64,000 nucleotides of DNA from assembly GCA_034620365.1 (NCBI GenBank), contig JAQGEQ010000305.1:124001-188000 (forward strand), read 5' to 3'. Positions 42,371 to 53,589 of the stretch are shown here, piece after piece. Made by a program: the position numbers and the translations under genes. Under the pieces are notes generated by a model. The model searched no databases, was not told where the DNA came from, and was given only the letters and a program-made list of their open reading frames with translations. Within the stretch, counting starts at the first letter, position 1; each line of letters opens with the position of its first letter. Origin of the DNA: Pegea sp. RAD2-039 (taxonomy: Eukaryota; Chordata; Thaliacea; Salpida; Salpidae).

Positions 42371-43145
42371 GAAATGTTTTCTTATTTTGTTTTTTATCAA
42401 ATTTCTCACTTTCCTCTATAAGCATCAAAATCTTAATATAAATCATGTGGTATTTAATGTTTTACATAACAAATAAGCTTATTTAAAATAATTATTCATA
42501 ACAGCTTCCTACTGCTACCCAGCTTCGTCTAATAAACTTCAATCTTACTGTCGTCATGTTTTGAACTTTCTCAAACTTGTAGTAGGAGATTTACTTAACA
42601 CGAGATTTTCAATTTTGACATTTAAACTCTTTGATTACTTTTGATTAAAAGGGATTTTATTTAGTAGAAATAATGGTTGATGATTAATTGTTTGATGAAA
42701 TAACAGTTTTTATGATTCAAATCAAATTTGCTAAAATTCTTGTTTTTATCGCAAATAGTCTAAAAAAATCTAAATTTATTGAAAGTAACAAATTGAAGCA
42801 GTTTTTAATCTCTCATTAAATATTCAATTATTTATTATCAGTTATTTATTACAATTTAATTTCTTATAAAATTAATTGTCTGCTATTAAAATATATCATT
42901 TTAAAATTTAGATATTTTCAATTTTGTTTACTAAAAAGCTTCTTGGCTTATCTTGGCCAACAATTTTATTTATTTTAGAGTAAAACTGATTGTATATAGA
43001 GGACAGCTTACTACAAGTTCAAAATGAGTGGATTTAGAATTTTATGAAAACTCTTTGATCAATACAAAGTTTTACTTACAGATAAGTTTTGTTAATAAAT
43101 GTGACGATGAAATCTTATCACAGCATAATGCAATATACTTTATAT
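42371..43145. other. 3' flank of the carrier gene
   Basis: AT-rich; AATAAA at 42531-42536 is the likely polyadenylation signal. No gene. Confidence 0.55.
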
Positions 43146-43230
43146 ATTTGTTACAATAAACGCGAAGGAGGGTGTCTGAAAAGAGCACCTCTTGCCAACC
43201 CACATTTTCACAAATAATTTTGTATATAAT
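43146..43230 (-). mobile_element. 5'-truncated LINE: 3' terminus only
   Basis: TGTTACAATAAACGCGAAGG, then GAAAAGAGCACCTCTTGCC, matches the 3' ends at 17478 and 36895. Only about 85 bp are recognisable; the neighbouring sequence differs. Confidence 0.75.
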
Positions 43231-44569
43231 TAAGATACAAATACAGAAAAATAATTGGTAGATGTTTCTGAAAAAAAATAATGAAGTTAAATAAGTTTTT
43301 AAAACTGAAGTTTTTAATATAAAAGTATATATAATGGAAATATTTATGAAGAAAGTGAGAAGTTGTTGTTTTCCCCGCAACCAAATATTTCCGTTTCAAA
43401 TTACTTTCAGCTCAATAATTTTATTAGAAAATATTAAGAAATTTAGTGTCTATAAAAAACTTGAAATTGCTTAATTCACAGATTGCAGCTTAACTTTCTA
43501 TTTTAACATTTTGAGTAAAGGACACTGCAGTTTTCAATGCATAGTACTTGTGATCATCTGTAGTTTCAAGGAAAAATTTAAGCTTTTGGACTCTTCAACT
43601 GTTTTTCGGCACAAACATCTAATCAAACTCTATTTGGAATAATACAGAAAATCGTTGAAAATATTGTCAGTCAGTAGAAATAAAGTTTATTACATAAAAC
43701 ATGTTTGTCAAATACATCAATGTACTTCAATAATCAATTATATTTACCACAAGTTAAATCTTTATAAAAATTGAAAGAATCAACAAAAATTAAAAGTTTT
43801 TGAAAGTTTCATGAAAGTTATTTCTAAAACGTATTTCAAGTTATATAAACCAAATTAATTTTAACACGATTTAAAAGAATTGAACTTGTTCAAAACACCC
43901 CTTTTCACGTTTTTGTAGAAGTAAAATGCAAATTGAATTAGTTCTGATTAAAGCTGTAATTAATATCGTGTTGTAAACAATTTTAGTACTTGGCTTATAA
44001 TATAGTAATCTGTTTTGAGTAAAGATTATTCTTTCTCGGAGATTTATTTAATTGTACGAGCCAATATAATAAGCAGAATAAAAAATTAAATTTAGTATTT
44101 CTAGTATCCATTTCTTTTCAAAATGAATTTGGTGTAGTAGAACTATTTTCATGATTAATTGCATTGATTAAATAGCAGCATTCGAGCCTGAAATTTTATC
44201 ATGGTTTCTTTATATTTCATTTTATCTTCAGATACTTGCCGGTTATGTCCTTCTAACTGTTAGAAATCAAGGGTGTAATGTTTGTTTATTAACGAATTAT
44301 AAACTTAAATTGAACACAAAACAATATGATTGCATAGAAATAAGATGTAAACTCGCAAATACTAAAGAAAAATATATTTAATGTAGATAAATTGTAGAAT
44401 AAAAAAAGTAGAACTTAATTGCTGTAAAAATATCAACCATTTAAGAATTAAAGAATATAAATAAATAAACTGAAGAAAATACCAGCATAGAGTACGACTT
44501 GTCAAGAAAATTATCTAAATCATATTTTAAACTTAATTTTAAAAGAAGTGACAGAATTTGGTGTTGCCA
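43231..44569. other. AT-rich intergenic region
   Basis: Nothing recognised; ORFs at 43072-43399 are AT-rich chance frames overlapping the LINE end. Confidence 0.5.
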
Positions 44570-44930
44570 GAGAGTCAGGAAGAAGACTCATGAAAGAGCT
44601 ATTACTTCACTGGGTGTTATCAAAGTTTTTAATTGGATTAACTTTTAAAGATAAACTTTTGAGAACATAAGAAATTTTTGAACAGTTAATTGACGTGATG
44701 TCATGGAAGAACTTTATGTCATGGGAAATAAAAACACCCAAGTCTTTAATGACAAGAGTTTATAAAAAAAATCTGTTTAAATGAAACTCTGGCGATGTTG
44801 GATTATAATTTAGGGATTTATTAATTTATCAGTCAAACCAATTACTTGTAGTTAGCTTGAAGTCATCAGCGATTGGTTTATCAACTATAAAAAAGATTGA
44901 AGATTAAGTGAGCCATTACTGAATAGTGAT
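44570..44930 (-). mobile_element. Highly decayed LINE reverse-transcriptase fragment
   Basis: The minus-strand frame at about 44770-44600 reads VIKDLGVFISHDIKFFHDI, then KISYVLKSLSLK: the DLGV connection block that follows the RT catalytic box in non-LTR elements. Upstream, near 44890, IADDFKLTTS looks like the remnant of the Y/FADD box itself. Stops separate the pieces. Confidence 0.5.
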
Positions 44931-46177
44931 TAAAACTACCAAATTATACTCATCAGAAATACGTCAATAATTGTTGGAAAAAAATATTTTTAAACTGAAG
45001 GAAGAATTAAATGATATTTTAAGAGTCAATTTATAGTTGAAGCTGCTGACTAGACAACATGCTAACTTATCCCAACTTATTATTCAACAGTTTTTTAATG
45101 ATTATGATTAAGACGAAATTTGAAGTTATAGGAAGCACCCACCAAACCCTTAAACTAGTTTGTTAGCAATAAATTTAGTGAAAATAGAAAAAAAGTTGTG
45201 TTTGAAAACTCGTATCTTATATTCTTTAATAAATCTTAACTTTATTATTGTTTTATGTTCTTAATTTAAACAAAATTTCATTAAACATTTTTACAAGATT
45301 ATTTTATTATCGAAATTGTAGATTAGCTTTTGTTAGTAACTACTGGACTGCTTTTAAGTTTTAAATCAGGTTTTTTAAACTATAGATTGTAACCCCAATT
45401 TACTAGAATTAATAAATCAGTTACTTAATAAAACATTTATATCAACAAGTTGAAAAGAATTAATTTAATTAATTGTAATTTATAAGAAATTCAGAGGTTC
45501 TGCCTTATTTTCACTTTTAAGGTACCAAAAATTACCAAAAATGATTAGAAAAAATATCTGAAAACCACTGTTTATAGCTGTACTAAAAGTCTATAAGTAT
45601 ACAACTACTACTTGCTCAAATTCCTAAAGATCAAAATATCGAGTTGGTACAATCAAAACTTTAAAAAATTGCTTAAAATTATTCAAAAGGTTGAAGTTTT
45701 GTGATAAACTAGAATTGACTATTACAACTACTAATAAAAAATAATAATTTGTTTCGAGCATTTAACAAAAGTACTGAAAGCAAAAAAAAGTTAAAAAGAA
45801 ACTGAACCTTTAAATTTAATTTAATAATAATTTTGAAAAGTTTATCAAAAATAAACTTAAGAAGTTATTTTTAAGATCTTAATACTTCCAAAAGAGGAGG
45901 ATTTAAATGTAAAAGGAATATTTGTCGTGGAGGACATCTCTTCAGCTGATAAATGATGATATTCTGAAACAAAATTATAAACTCATCAATAATCAGCAAT
46001 ACTTATAATTCATTTTCAAATTATTACAAAAATAAAAAGTTTAGCAAACCCGAAATTATTTATCATGAAAGTTGTTATATTTGAATTATTGATTTCATAA
46101 AAACAGATATTTTATCAATGAATGTAGCCTAATAACTTCACTGGTGTAAATAACTTAAGTTAGAACTAAACCATGTA
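44931..46177. other. AT-rich intergenic region
   Basis: No supportable gene. I examined the minus strand here for missing exons of the methyltransferase and found none that fit. Confidence 0.45.
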
Positions 46178-46366
46178 ATGCTAAACTTACTTAGTTGGCT
46201 CAAAAACATGTCGAATGTTTTATTATTCCTTATAGTAGCAGCGATATATGCAGCTGTGGTTTTCTTTTGGGTGAAGAAAAAGTTAAAGACTTTAACTAAT
46301 TGTTTAATGAGATTTTCGTCAAAAGTTATATCTGAAAAAAAACCATTTCAACAAAAAAGTAAATAA
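46178..46366 (+). CDS. Possible small single-pass membrane protein
   Basis: 62-codon ORF with ATGs at 46178 and 46208. A strong hydrophobic helix (VLLFLIVAAIYAAVVFFWV) is followed by a basic stretch KKKLKTL and a basic end. A splice GT lies inside the last codons (CAAAAAA|GTAAAT) with an acceptor TTTCAG near 46423; using them would give a slightly different end (KGKQ). It resembles in plan, not in sequence, the microprotein at 35793. No family recognised; it could be a chance ORF. Confidence 0.3.
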   Translation: MLNLLSWLKNMSNVLLFLIVAAIYAAVVFFWVKKKLKTLTNCLMRFSSKVISEKKPFQQKSK

Positions 46367-46509
46367 ATGATTTTTATACTTATATTTATTATAATATAAT
46401 AAACAAAATTGTTCCAATTTCAGAAGGTAAACAATAATGTTTCAGTATACAAAATTCAATTTGTTGTTAAATTTGATAGAAGTAAAATTGAAAAAAACTG
46501 ATAACTAAC

Positions 46510-48623
46510 CCGATCCCAGTATAACATCACAATTTCTGTTTTCATAAGTTACTTCATCTTCCCAATTAAGTAACTCCACAAAAATATTTTCTATATGAAG
46601 TGATAAATGTAAATTGGTGCAAGAAAATTACTCGCATAGAAATTCAAAGATTCATTTTTTATCAAAGAAGTATTAATAGAATCATTCAGTAGAAGCGAAG
46701 ATTTTATTATTCACTTTTAGATTAATGTTCCGACTAAACAGTTTACAGTTACTTAGTTTTCTTGAACTAATCAATAAGAAAATTATCTAAATGTGTCAAA
46801 TAATCAAACTGAACAAATGAAAAGATCAAACAAACCTTTGACTAATTCGTTAATCTTTAAATTGTGATTGACATACTTAAGTACTTCTTTATTACAATCA
46901 GTAAAAGTGAAAGAATTCAATTCCAAGTTTGCACAAAGAGCTAAACCAGTAAATCCACACCCACACCCAAGCTCAATAATATTTTTCTTTTCTACCAATT
47001 TTTCATTTTTTAATAGCCAGTCTCCTAAACAAAATGCAGCCTAAAAACAAATACAACTGTTTATTACAACTGAGTAAATTTGATAAAATAAGTATAATGT
47101 AAATTATTATTACAACAAATTATATAAATATTCATAAAGTTATGTCTTTGTCTTTCAACATATAAAAGTTGGGTCTGGTTGGGATAATGTGAGATTTGAA
47201 ATTTTACTTACAGACCAAGGCACTAATCCAGTTGTTCCGTTTGAAAGTTGGTTCTCATTTTCTTGTATTGTAAGAAAATTATTTCTCTGAAAATAATAAA
47301 TAGTTAGAAAAACAAAGAATACCAACAAAGCTTTATCGCTTTTGAGTTTAATATCTTACCACATAGTAAGTTTTGTGAGATACTCCATCAGAAATTTCAT
47401 TGATAGTATGGATGTATTCTTCACAGAGCTTCTCACAAGGACTCAGTTCATTACTTTCAATCTATAAAAGGTACTATCTATTCACCAAAAAAAAATATTC
47501 TTTCATATCCAAATACATTTGAGTATTGCTGATATAAACTTAATCAAATTTTATTGTATATTCAAAAAAACTTTAAAGAAAAAATACATACTTTAATGAT
47601 AAGCTGTTTCAAAAAGGATCTCTTATAATTTATAGAGATGGGAAATTTGGTTGATCTAGGGTGATAGATAGTCTAAAAAACAACAGAATTATAATTTATT
47701 TGGTATAACATTCAACACAAACAATAAATATAAAAACCAACAACTATAGAAAAAAGCTAAGCAAAAAACTTCAAACAATATCACCAAAGATTTATAAAAG
47801 TAAATCAGAAAATGCCTTTAAACTTATAGTTTATGCAAGTATAAAATTTCACAATTTGTATAATTTGATTTTAAATAAAATTCAAATTAAACATAATCTT
47901 TCAAACAAATACTACATGATTATAGTAGCATATAAAGTAAAAACAGTTCTTCTACTATTCTTATTTATTTATTAAACTTATTGCTACAGATAAAAATATA
48001 TATCTCTTATAGCGAACACAAAATAAAATCTGTGCAGAAGATGAAGACATAAAGAAAGAAATTATCAAGAAAAATTAAAAAAGTTCCAACTTGAATTGAT
48101 CAACTTGAATTGATAATATTTATGCAACCTGATTCAAATACAATTGTTGAGATTTTTCAGATAAATCAAAATCTTCTTTATTACAGACATTTGAAGAATC
48201 ATTCATGTCTTCAGAAAACTTCTGCAAAAAGACAACATAAAATAAAACTTTTTTCCAGAATCTTGTCTAAAGTATTATTAGAGTTTAAAAAAAAGTTTCC
48301 AACAAAGTTGAATTTCAATGGATATAAATCATTGATACCAAATTTGAATCATTTAAATCTTCATTACTTTTTAAAAAATAAATAAATTGTTAAGGTTTTA
48401 TTTGGCCACTTAATGATTTCTTCATCAAATAATACTTTATTTTACAAAACCCTATTAATTAAAACTTTGTTAATTAAAAAAATAGCTCTACTGAAAGAAA
48501 AACCTATTTAATGAATAAATTGTTGCTAAAAATTCATTTTAAACTTACTTCATTAGACCATTTGAATGACTTTAAAGGAACACCAGATAAATATTGCAAC
48601 GATAAAATATTTGCTACCTCCAT
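46510..48623 (-). CDS. EEF2KMT: EEF2KMT (FAM86)-like protein-lysine methyltransferase, 3' exons not found
   Basis: Class I SAM-dependent methyltransferase; the family trimethylates a lysine of elongation factor 2. Minus-strand exons: 48623-48549, 48221-48129, 47672-47592, 47461-47360, 47286-47212, 47040-46836, 46590-46510, all phase-consistent, giving 237 residues. The N-terminal FAM86 region is present (LKSFKW, YHPRSTKFPISINYKRSFL), then NGTTGLVPWSAA, the SAM motif ELGCGCGFTGLAL at 165-177, FTDCNKEV, and VELLNWEDE with CDVILGS. Vertebrate FAM86 then continues with an (A/S)DV(L/V)Y motif and about 90 residues; I could not find these below 46510. Either the last exons lie beyond long introns or the gene is truncated. 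Exon 2 (weak donor GTTGCA) and exon 7 are the least certain. Confidence 0.75.
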
Positions 48624-50164
48624 TTCGATCAATGGTTTTCATTATACAAAAAATCTATCATAAAAAAATTAAGTTGCAATCCTTAAAACCTACAATCTGT
48701 AGTAAAGTTATAAAAAAAAGTCCCTTAGCTGAAACTTAAAACATTTACCTTTTCTATATGTACTTTTTTACTTTACAAAACACTTTTTTAATTGAAAATA
48801 TTGTATTTTAGTTGTAAAGTTAAGATTTATTTACAAGCATAATGAGTGTTTATTGCAGAAATAAATTCAAGGCCATGACACTTAAAACCATTTCTTGCAT
48901 AAATCTAAAATATTTAGAAAGATAAGGACATCAAAAACAATTTGCTTTGCCTAGCAGCAGCTTATAAGCTGAAGTTCTCATCATAACAGACAAAGCCAAA
49001 AAAAGATCTGTATAAGATAATATCTTCTTACTTTTAGCTTCGAACTTAATAATAAACATTAAAGGAAGACTTGGTTGTGTTATAATTGGAGCATTTGCTT
49101 CTCAGCAGCAGTTTAATTACTGATCAAACACTCGAACAAATCAAATATATCTTTTACTGTTTCTACCTCCACGGTGGTTTGAGTTTTTACTCACAAACAT
49201 TTATATTGATAGCGAAAACCGATATTTTATTGATACCAACTTTTTATTATCTTGAGAAAACACAATTAAAGCTTTCTTCAGGTGTTATGTTCACCTTCAA
49301 AATGGATAAGCTTGAATAATGGAAAAGGTTAGTTAACAATTTGGTGAAGGTTTAGATCCAGAAACTTGTAAATTAAAGTTAAAAAATAATATTTTTTCAA
49401 AGAAAAAATCATACTTTTATGTTCACATTTGCTTAAAATTTCTGATTTACTTAGACATAGTTTTTAATTTATTAGTTTTTTATAATGATAAATCTTAAGA
49501 TTATTTTCTATTCATTATTAAACTTTTCTTAAGTTTTCCTGAAAAAAATTTGGTTTCTATTTTTAACAATATCTAAATAAGAAGTAAAGTAAGTTTCATC
49601 GCTCAAAAAATTTTATCTTTTTATATTATTTGAAAGTTTACGAAATAAGCAATCGGATAATATCATTCCAATGTTTAGAAAATAATTAAATTAAAATCTC
49701 TTACCTAAGATTACATCAGAAAGAAGAAAAATCAAATTACATAACATTTTAATGTACTTTTTAAAAATAAGATTGTTTCTAACATACTTTCCTCGTAAGT
49801 TAACGCACTGCTAGCCCTTTAGGCGAAAGAAGAAAGTGAAGGAAGTTTTGACAACTCACAATTTGACAATCGCTCTTCTGTAAAAGTTGTTGCTGATTGT
49901 GCTTTTATGGTGTAAGCTTTTTTAGTCACAAACGTAATTATCAAAATGAAGATAAAATGTGATTTTATCTTTCGATTGTCTTTTTGTAAATCTTTCTTGA
50001 TGTTTGCTTTTGTTGCATGGTATTCTCTGAAAAAAATTTTGGAGATTTAAAGTACTGCCAATAAAAAATAAATTTTATTGTACCTCAAAAACTTATTATT
50101 CCATTGTAAGTGAGTTTGTAATCAGTTAAAATTTAATAAATTTCTAAACACATTTAAAAATTAA
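48624..50164. other. Intergenic region
   Basis: Promoter side of the methyltransferase gene. The ORF at 49086-49319 lacks an ATG start and resembles no family. Nothing else seen. Confidence 0.5.
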
Positions 50165-51081
50165 CATTTTTTAAATGACCCTAAAAAATTGACAACAAGT
50201 ATCTTTGCCTTCTAAATTGATTTTTTCTCATTCTGTCAGTACAGTTAACGTATTAAGTGCCATTAGTAAAGTATTTTTGAAAGTTTATTAATGATAATAG
50301 GACTTCCTTTTCCCAAGAACGACCCTGCTGGATGTGTAATGAGTGATGATAGATTGCAGCATATTACTCTGCATTAGAAAGATTTTCAGTAGGAGTTAAG
50401 GAAACAAAAATAGTTTTATTAAGATCTCTTATGTAAGCTTAAAGCACTTAAAACGGAAGAAAAAGAAAAGCTCTTCGGGCCAAAAAAAAAAGGAAAAAGA
50501 AATAAAAGTCAGGTGATGGTTTTTTAATTTTCAAAACAAAGTTTTATTTATAAAAATCAAGGTTTGATTTGTCTTGAAAAAATATGATTTTTATAGTTTT
50601 GTTTATATATATTTCACTTAATTTAATTTTGGTTGTAGAAAATGATGGTTTAAGTATAATTTTTACAGTAACTTGTTTCAGTTTAAAATCTGATCTAATT
50701 TATATTCAATTTATCTGATTATTATGCTTCAATTACCTTTTACATTAGCATCAATAAAAGCAATAGTTATTTTTCAGCTTATAACAGTTCTAACAATTAT
50801 TATAATGCTTGTTTTCATGCTGCTTGATATTAGTTCATTGCATTATGCCTCACTAGTGATGTGGATATTAAATAAATCATTAATGTCAGGATGTTTTAAT
50901 TCGTATTTATCATGTACTTACCCCTCTCAACATTTTGCGTTTATCAGAGGAATCATTCAAACTATATCAGGTTTGATATTGCTCCTACAATACCCTTTGA
51001 CTTTATTCTTGCTACGGTACTTACATTTAAACTTTGACATTATTTATGGCGCTGCTATTGGTTTAATTATACTAGCAACTT
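50165..51081 (+). repeat. Broken first copy of the SLC43-like transporter duplication unit
   Basis: 50165-50710 matches the 5' flank of the other two copies (for example CAAGAACGACCCTGCTGG and AAGCTCTTCGGGCC). It then jumps to the last third of the coding region and ends at about 51081, where sequence restarts in the flank of copy 2. The deletion removed about two-thirds of the gene. Confidence 0.85.
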
Positions 51082-51083
51082 AG
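50722..51083 (+). pseudogene. Truncated SLC43-like transporter pseudogene
   Basis: Encodes about 119 residues corresponding to residues 318-435 of the intact copies, nearly identical (NKSLM and LIILAT are small differences), and stops at the junction with copy 2. It lacks helices 1-8 and the C-terminal tail, so it cannot work as a transporter. Confidence 0.88.
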
Positions 51084-51646
51084 TAAACAAAAATAGTTTT
51101 ATTAAGATCTCTTATGTAAGCTTAAAGCACATAAAACTGAAGAAAAAGAAAAGCTCTTCGGGCCAAAAAAGAAAAAGAAAAAAGAAATAAAAGTTCAGCG
51201 GAGGTTTTTTAATTTTCAAAACAAAGTTTTACTTATAAAAATCAAGGTTTGATTTGTCTTGAAAAAATATGATTTTTATAGTTTTGTTCATATATATTTC
51301 ACTTAATTTAATTTTGGTTGTAGAAAATGATGATTTAAGTATAATTTTTACAGTAACTTGTTTTAGTTTAAAATCTGATCTAATTTAAGCTCCAGTCGAT
51401 TGTAGATGAAAAAGTAGTTAGAAGTTCCAGTCTGAAGCTATAAATGAGTAAATTGGAATTGTGAGAAAATAGTTTTAGTTAAATTATAACTTTAAAGAAA
51501 TACCAAATTTCTTTTTAATAGATAATATTTGCTAGTAATTTCCATCAAAACCTTTTTAACATGAAGCTACTGTTTAAATATACAAAAGTTATTTGTATTA
51601 TGTGTAAACTTGCAAGTCTTTAGATATAAGTTTTTTTATCCGAAAA

Positions 51647-53053
51647 ATGCAAATTAAATTAACTTTAACAACAGCTGTACTTGAAACGTTCTTATATGCC
51701 GGTCTTCTTATTGGCTGGACATCTTTAAATTCTACCTTAATCCAAGAGGGATTTTTCTCAGAGCTCTGCTCCAACGAAACTGATCATTGTAATGAGCAGA
51801 CTGAAGCATTGAGTTTGGTGTATTCAATTTCTACATCAAGTTCTAAAATAACAAATGTCTTTTTTGGTTTATTGGTTGATAAACAAGGAATTTGGATTAG
51901 TAGAACTGTTTTGCTAATCCTCAGCAATGTTTCATTTATAGTGACAGCAATTTCTAAGCCTGGCTTTACATCCTGGTTTCTTTATATCTCAATTCCTCTT
52001 CAAGCAATGGCAGGTCAAAGTCTTTTATCGATAAATTTACAAACTTGTAACTTGTCAAGAAAGTATAGAGTGACGTTCGTTAACTTAATTTCTGGAGCTT
52101 TTGGTTCAGCTTCAGTTGTATTTTTGTCGATTAAATATCTTTATGAATCAAACATAACTTTCTCCGCTTGTTTCTATTTTCTTGCTGGACTGAGTTTGGT
52201 TTTTCACATACGAACATTTACATTGACACCAAAAATGCACACGCCTTTTCATACTCAACACAAATATGTGTACGGATACCGCGAGTTACAATGCTTTGCT
52301 AAGAGTTCCAGCAATTTTCAAGAAGAAAAAATTGTCAAATCACACAAAGATGAAAACCCAGATAACAAATCCCTAAAAGAGTGTTTAAAAGAACCACAGT
52401 TATGGACACTATGTTTGTACTTTACAGTTGTTCAGTTTGTTGTTGTTTATACATTAGGAATTTTCAACAAATGGATTGAAACAAAAGTTTCAGTAGCTGA
52501 AGTTGACAATTACGTAATTGTGTTTGGATTTATAAAGCTTACCTCCATATTGATTTCTTTGGATTTAGGATTAATAATGGATTTTTTTCGAAATAAATTT
52601 ATGCTTCAATTACCTTTTACATTAGCATCAATAAAAGCAATAGTTATTTTTCAGCTTATAACAGTTCTAACAATTATTATAATGCTTGTTTTCATGCTGC
52701 TTGATATTAGTTCATTGCATTATGCCTCACTAGTGATGTGGATATTAAATAACTCATTACTGTCAGGATGTTTTAATTCGTATTTATCATGTACTTACCC
52801 CTCTCAACATTTTGCATTTATCAGAGGAATCATTCAAACAATATCAGGTTTGATATTGCTCCTACAATACCCTTTGACTTTATTCTTGCTACGGTACTTA
52901 CATTTAAACTTTGACATTATTTATGGCGCTGCTATTGGTTTAATTGTACTAGCAACTTTTCACCCTATCTATGTTTTACAAATGCTAAATAAAAAAGGCC
53001 ATAATTTAACACAACAGGTAGTAGAAATGACTAATATTGAAAATTTAAACTGA
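51647..53053 (+). CDS. SLC43-family (SLC43A3/ENBT1-like) major facilitator transporter
   Basis: Intronless 468-residue ORF. SLC43A3 is an equilibrative purine nucleobase transporter; SLC43A1/A2 carry large neutral amino acids. The match is best with A3: LQTCNLSRKYRVTFVNLISG, FGSASVVFLSIKYLYES, and HIRTFTLTPKMHTPF followed by YVYGYRE parallel the A3 region LQIGNLFGQHRST, SSSAVFLIIKLLYE, ARTFLLMPRGHIPYP and YSYG. About twelve hydrophobic helices are visible, with the first extracellular loop holding two cysteines (LCSNETDHC, one glycosylation site) and a large cytoplasmic loop at about 205-250. Starts at ATG 51647. Lack of introns, unlike its neighbours, suggests a retrocopy origin before duplication. 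Substrate is inference. Confidence 0.85.
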   Translation: MQIKLTLTTAVLETFLYAGLLIGWTSLNSTLIQEGFFSELCSNETDHCNEQTEALSLVYSISTSSSKITNVFFGLLVDKQGIWISRTVLLILSNVSFIVTAISKPGFTSWFLYISIPLQAMAGQSLLSINLQTCNLSRKYRVTFVNLISGAFGSASVVFLSIKYLYESNITFSACFYFLAGLSLVFHIRTFTLTPKMHTPFHTQHKYVYGYRELQCFAKSSSNFQEEKIVKSHKDENPDNKSLKECLKEPQLWTLCLYFTVVQFVVVYTLGIFNKWIETKVSVAEVDNYVIVFGFIKLTSILISLDLGLIMDFFRNKFMLQLPFTLASIKAIVIFQLITVLTIIIMLVFMLLDISSLHYASLVMWILNNSLLSGCFNSYLSCTYPSQHFAFIRGIIQTISGLILLLQYPLTLFLLRYLHLNFDIIYGAAIGLIVLATFHPIYVLQMLNKKGHNLTQQVVEMTNIENLN

Positions 53054-53506
53054 TTGAAATTTTAAACTAATGAAATAACATTTAGAAATATAACTTCAAA
53101 TAAGTAAGAGATTTTTATGGGAAAACATCTTATTTGATATACTCTAAATATAACTAAACAATTTATTTTTGTAAAAGTTTATCATAACAATAGATTTTCT
53201 GCATTCGACTAGTTAAACTCTCATGGATCTGATTACTAATTTTTTGTTGTTATTTTATACCTAAAAATCATCAGTTACATTCGTCTTGTTATAAATTAGA
53301 TTTTAAACAATGAGGTTTTATTTTAAACTCTTTGTTTTTATATACATTAAGATCATTAAATCAATCAAATAGATGATGACTGAATTTCATATTGTATTAT
53401 ACTTTTATTTGTAAATTTGTGCAAATTTTTAACACCAGTAATTATTTTGTAATATTGTGTATGCAGTCTAACATGTTGGTATATGAAATATATCAAGCTT
53501 TTATTA

Positions 53507-53512
53507 AATAAA
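53507..53512 (+). terminator. Putative polyadenylation signal of transporter copy 2
   Basis: AATAAA about 450 nt after the stop, conserved in the inverted copy near 61250. Confidence 0.4.
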
Positions 53513-53589
53513 GTTACTTTGTCATTTGTTTGTGTTCAATTTTGAAATCTTTTGCTTTATCTTAAATTTAGATTTTTACTTAAATGAAA

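Larger units (their letters stand above)
51082..53588 (+). repeat. Transporter duplication unit, copy 2 (plus-strand arm)
   Basis: About 2.5 kb, nearly identical to the reverse complement of 61196-63700, covering 5' flank, coding region and 3' flank including the polyadenylation region. Near its right end (about 53590) LINE sequence begins. Confidence 0.88.

Noticed and set aside
45880..45965. Candidate extra exon of the methyltransferase on the minus strand, after a TTTGTTTCAG acceptor
   Set aside because: Either frame fails to give the conserved (A/S)DVxY block, and the phase that keeps the frame gives no family match.
49086..49319. 77-codon plus-strand ORF
   Set aside because: Opens without an ATG and has no recognisable domain.
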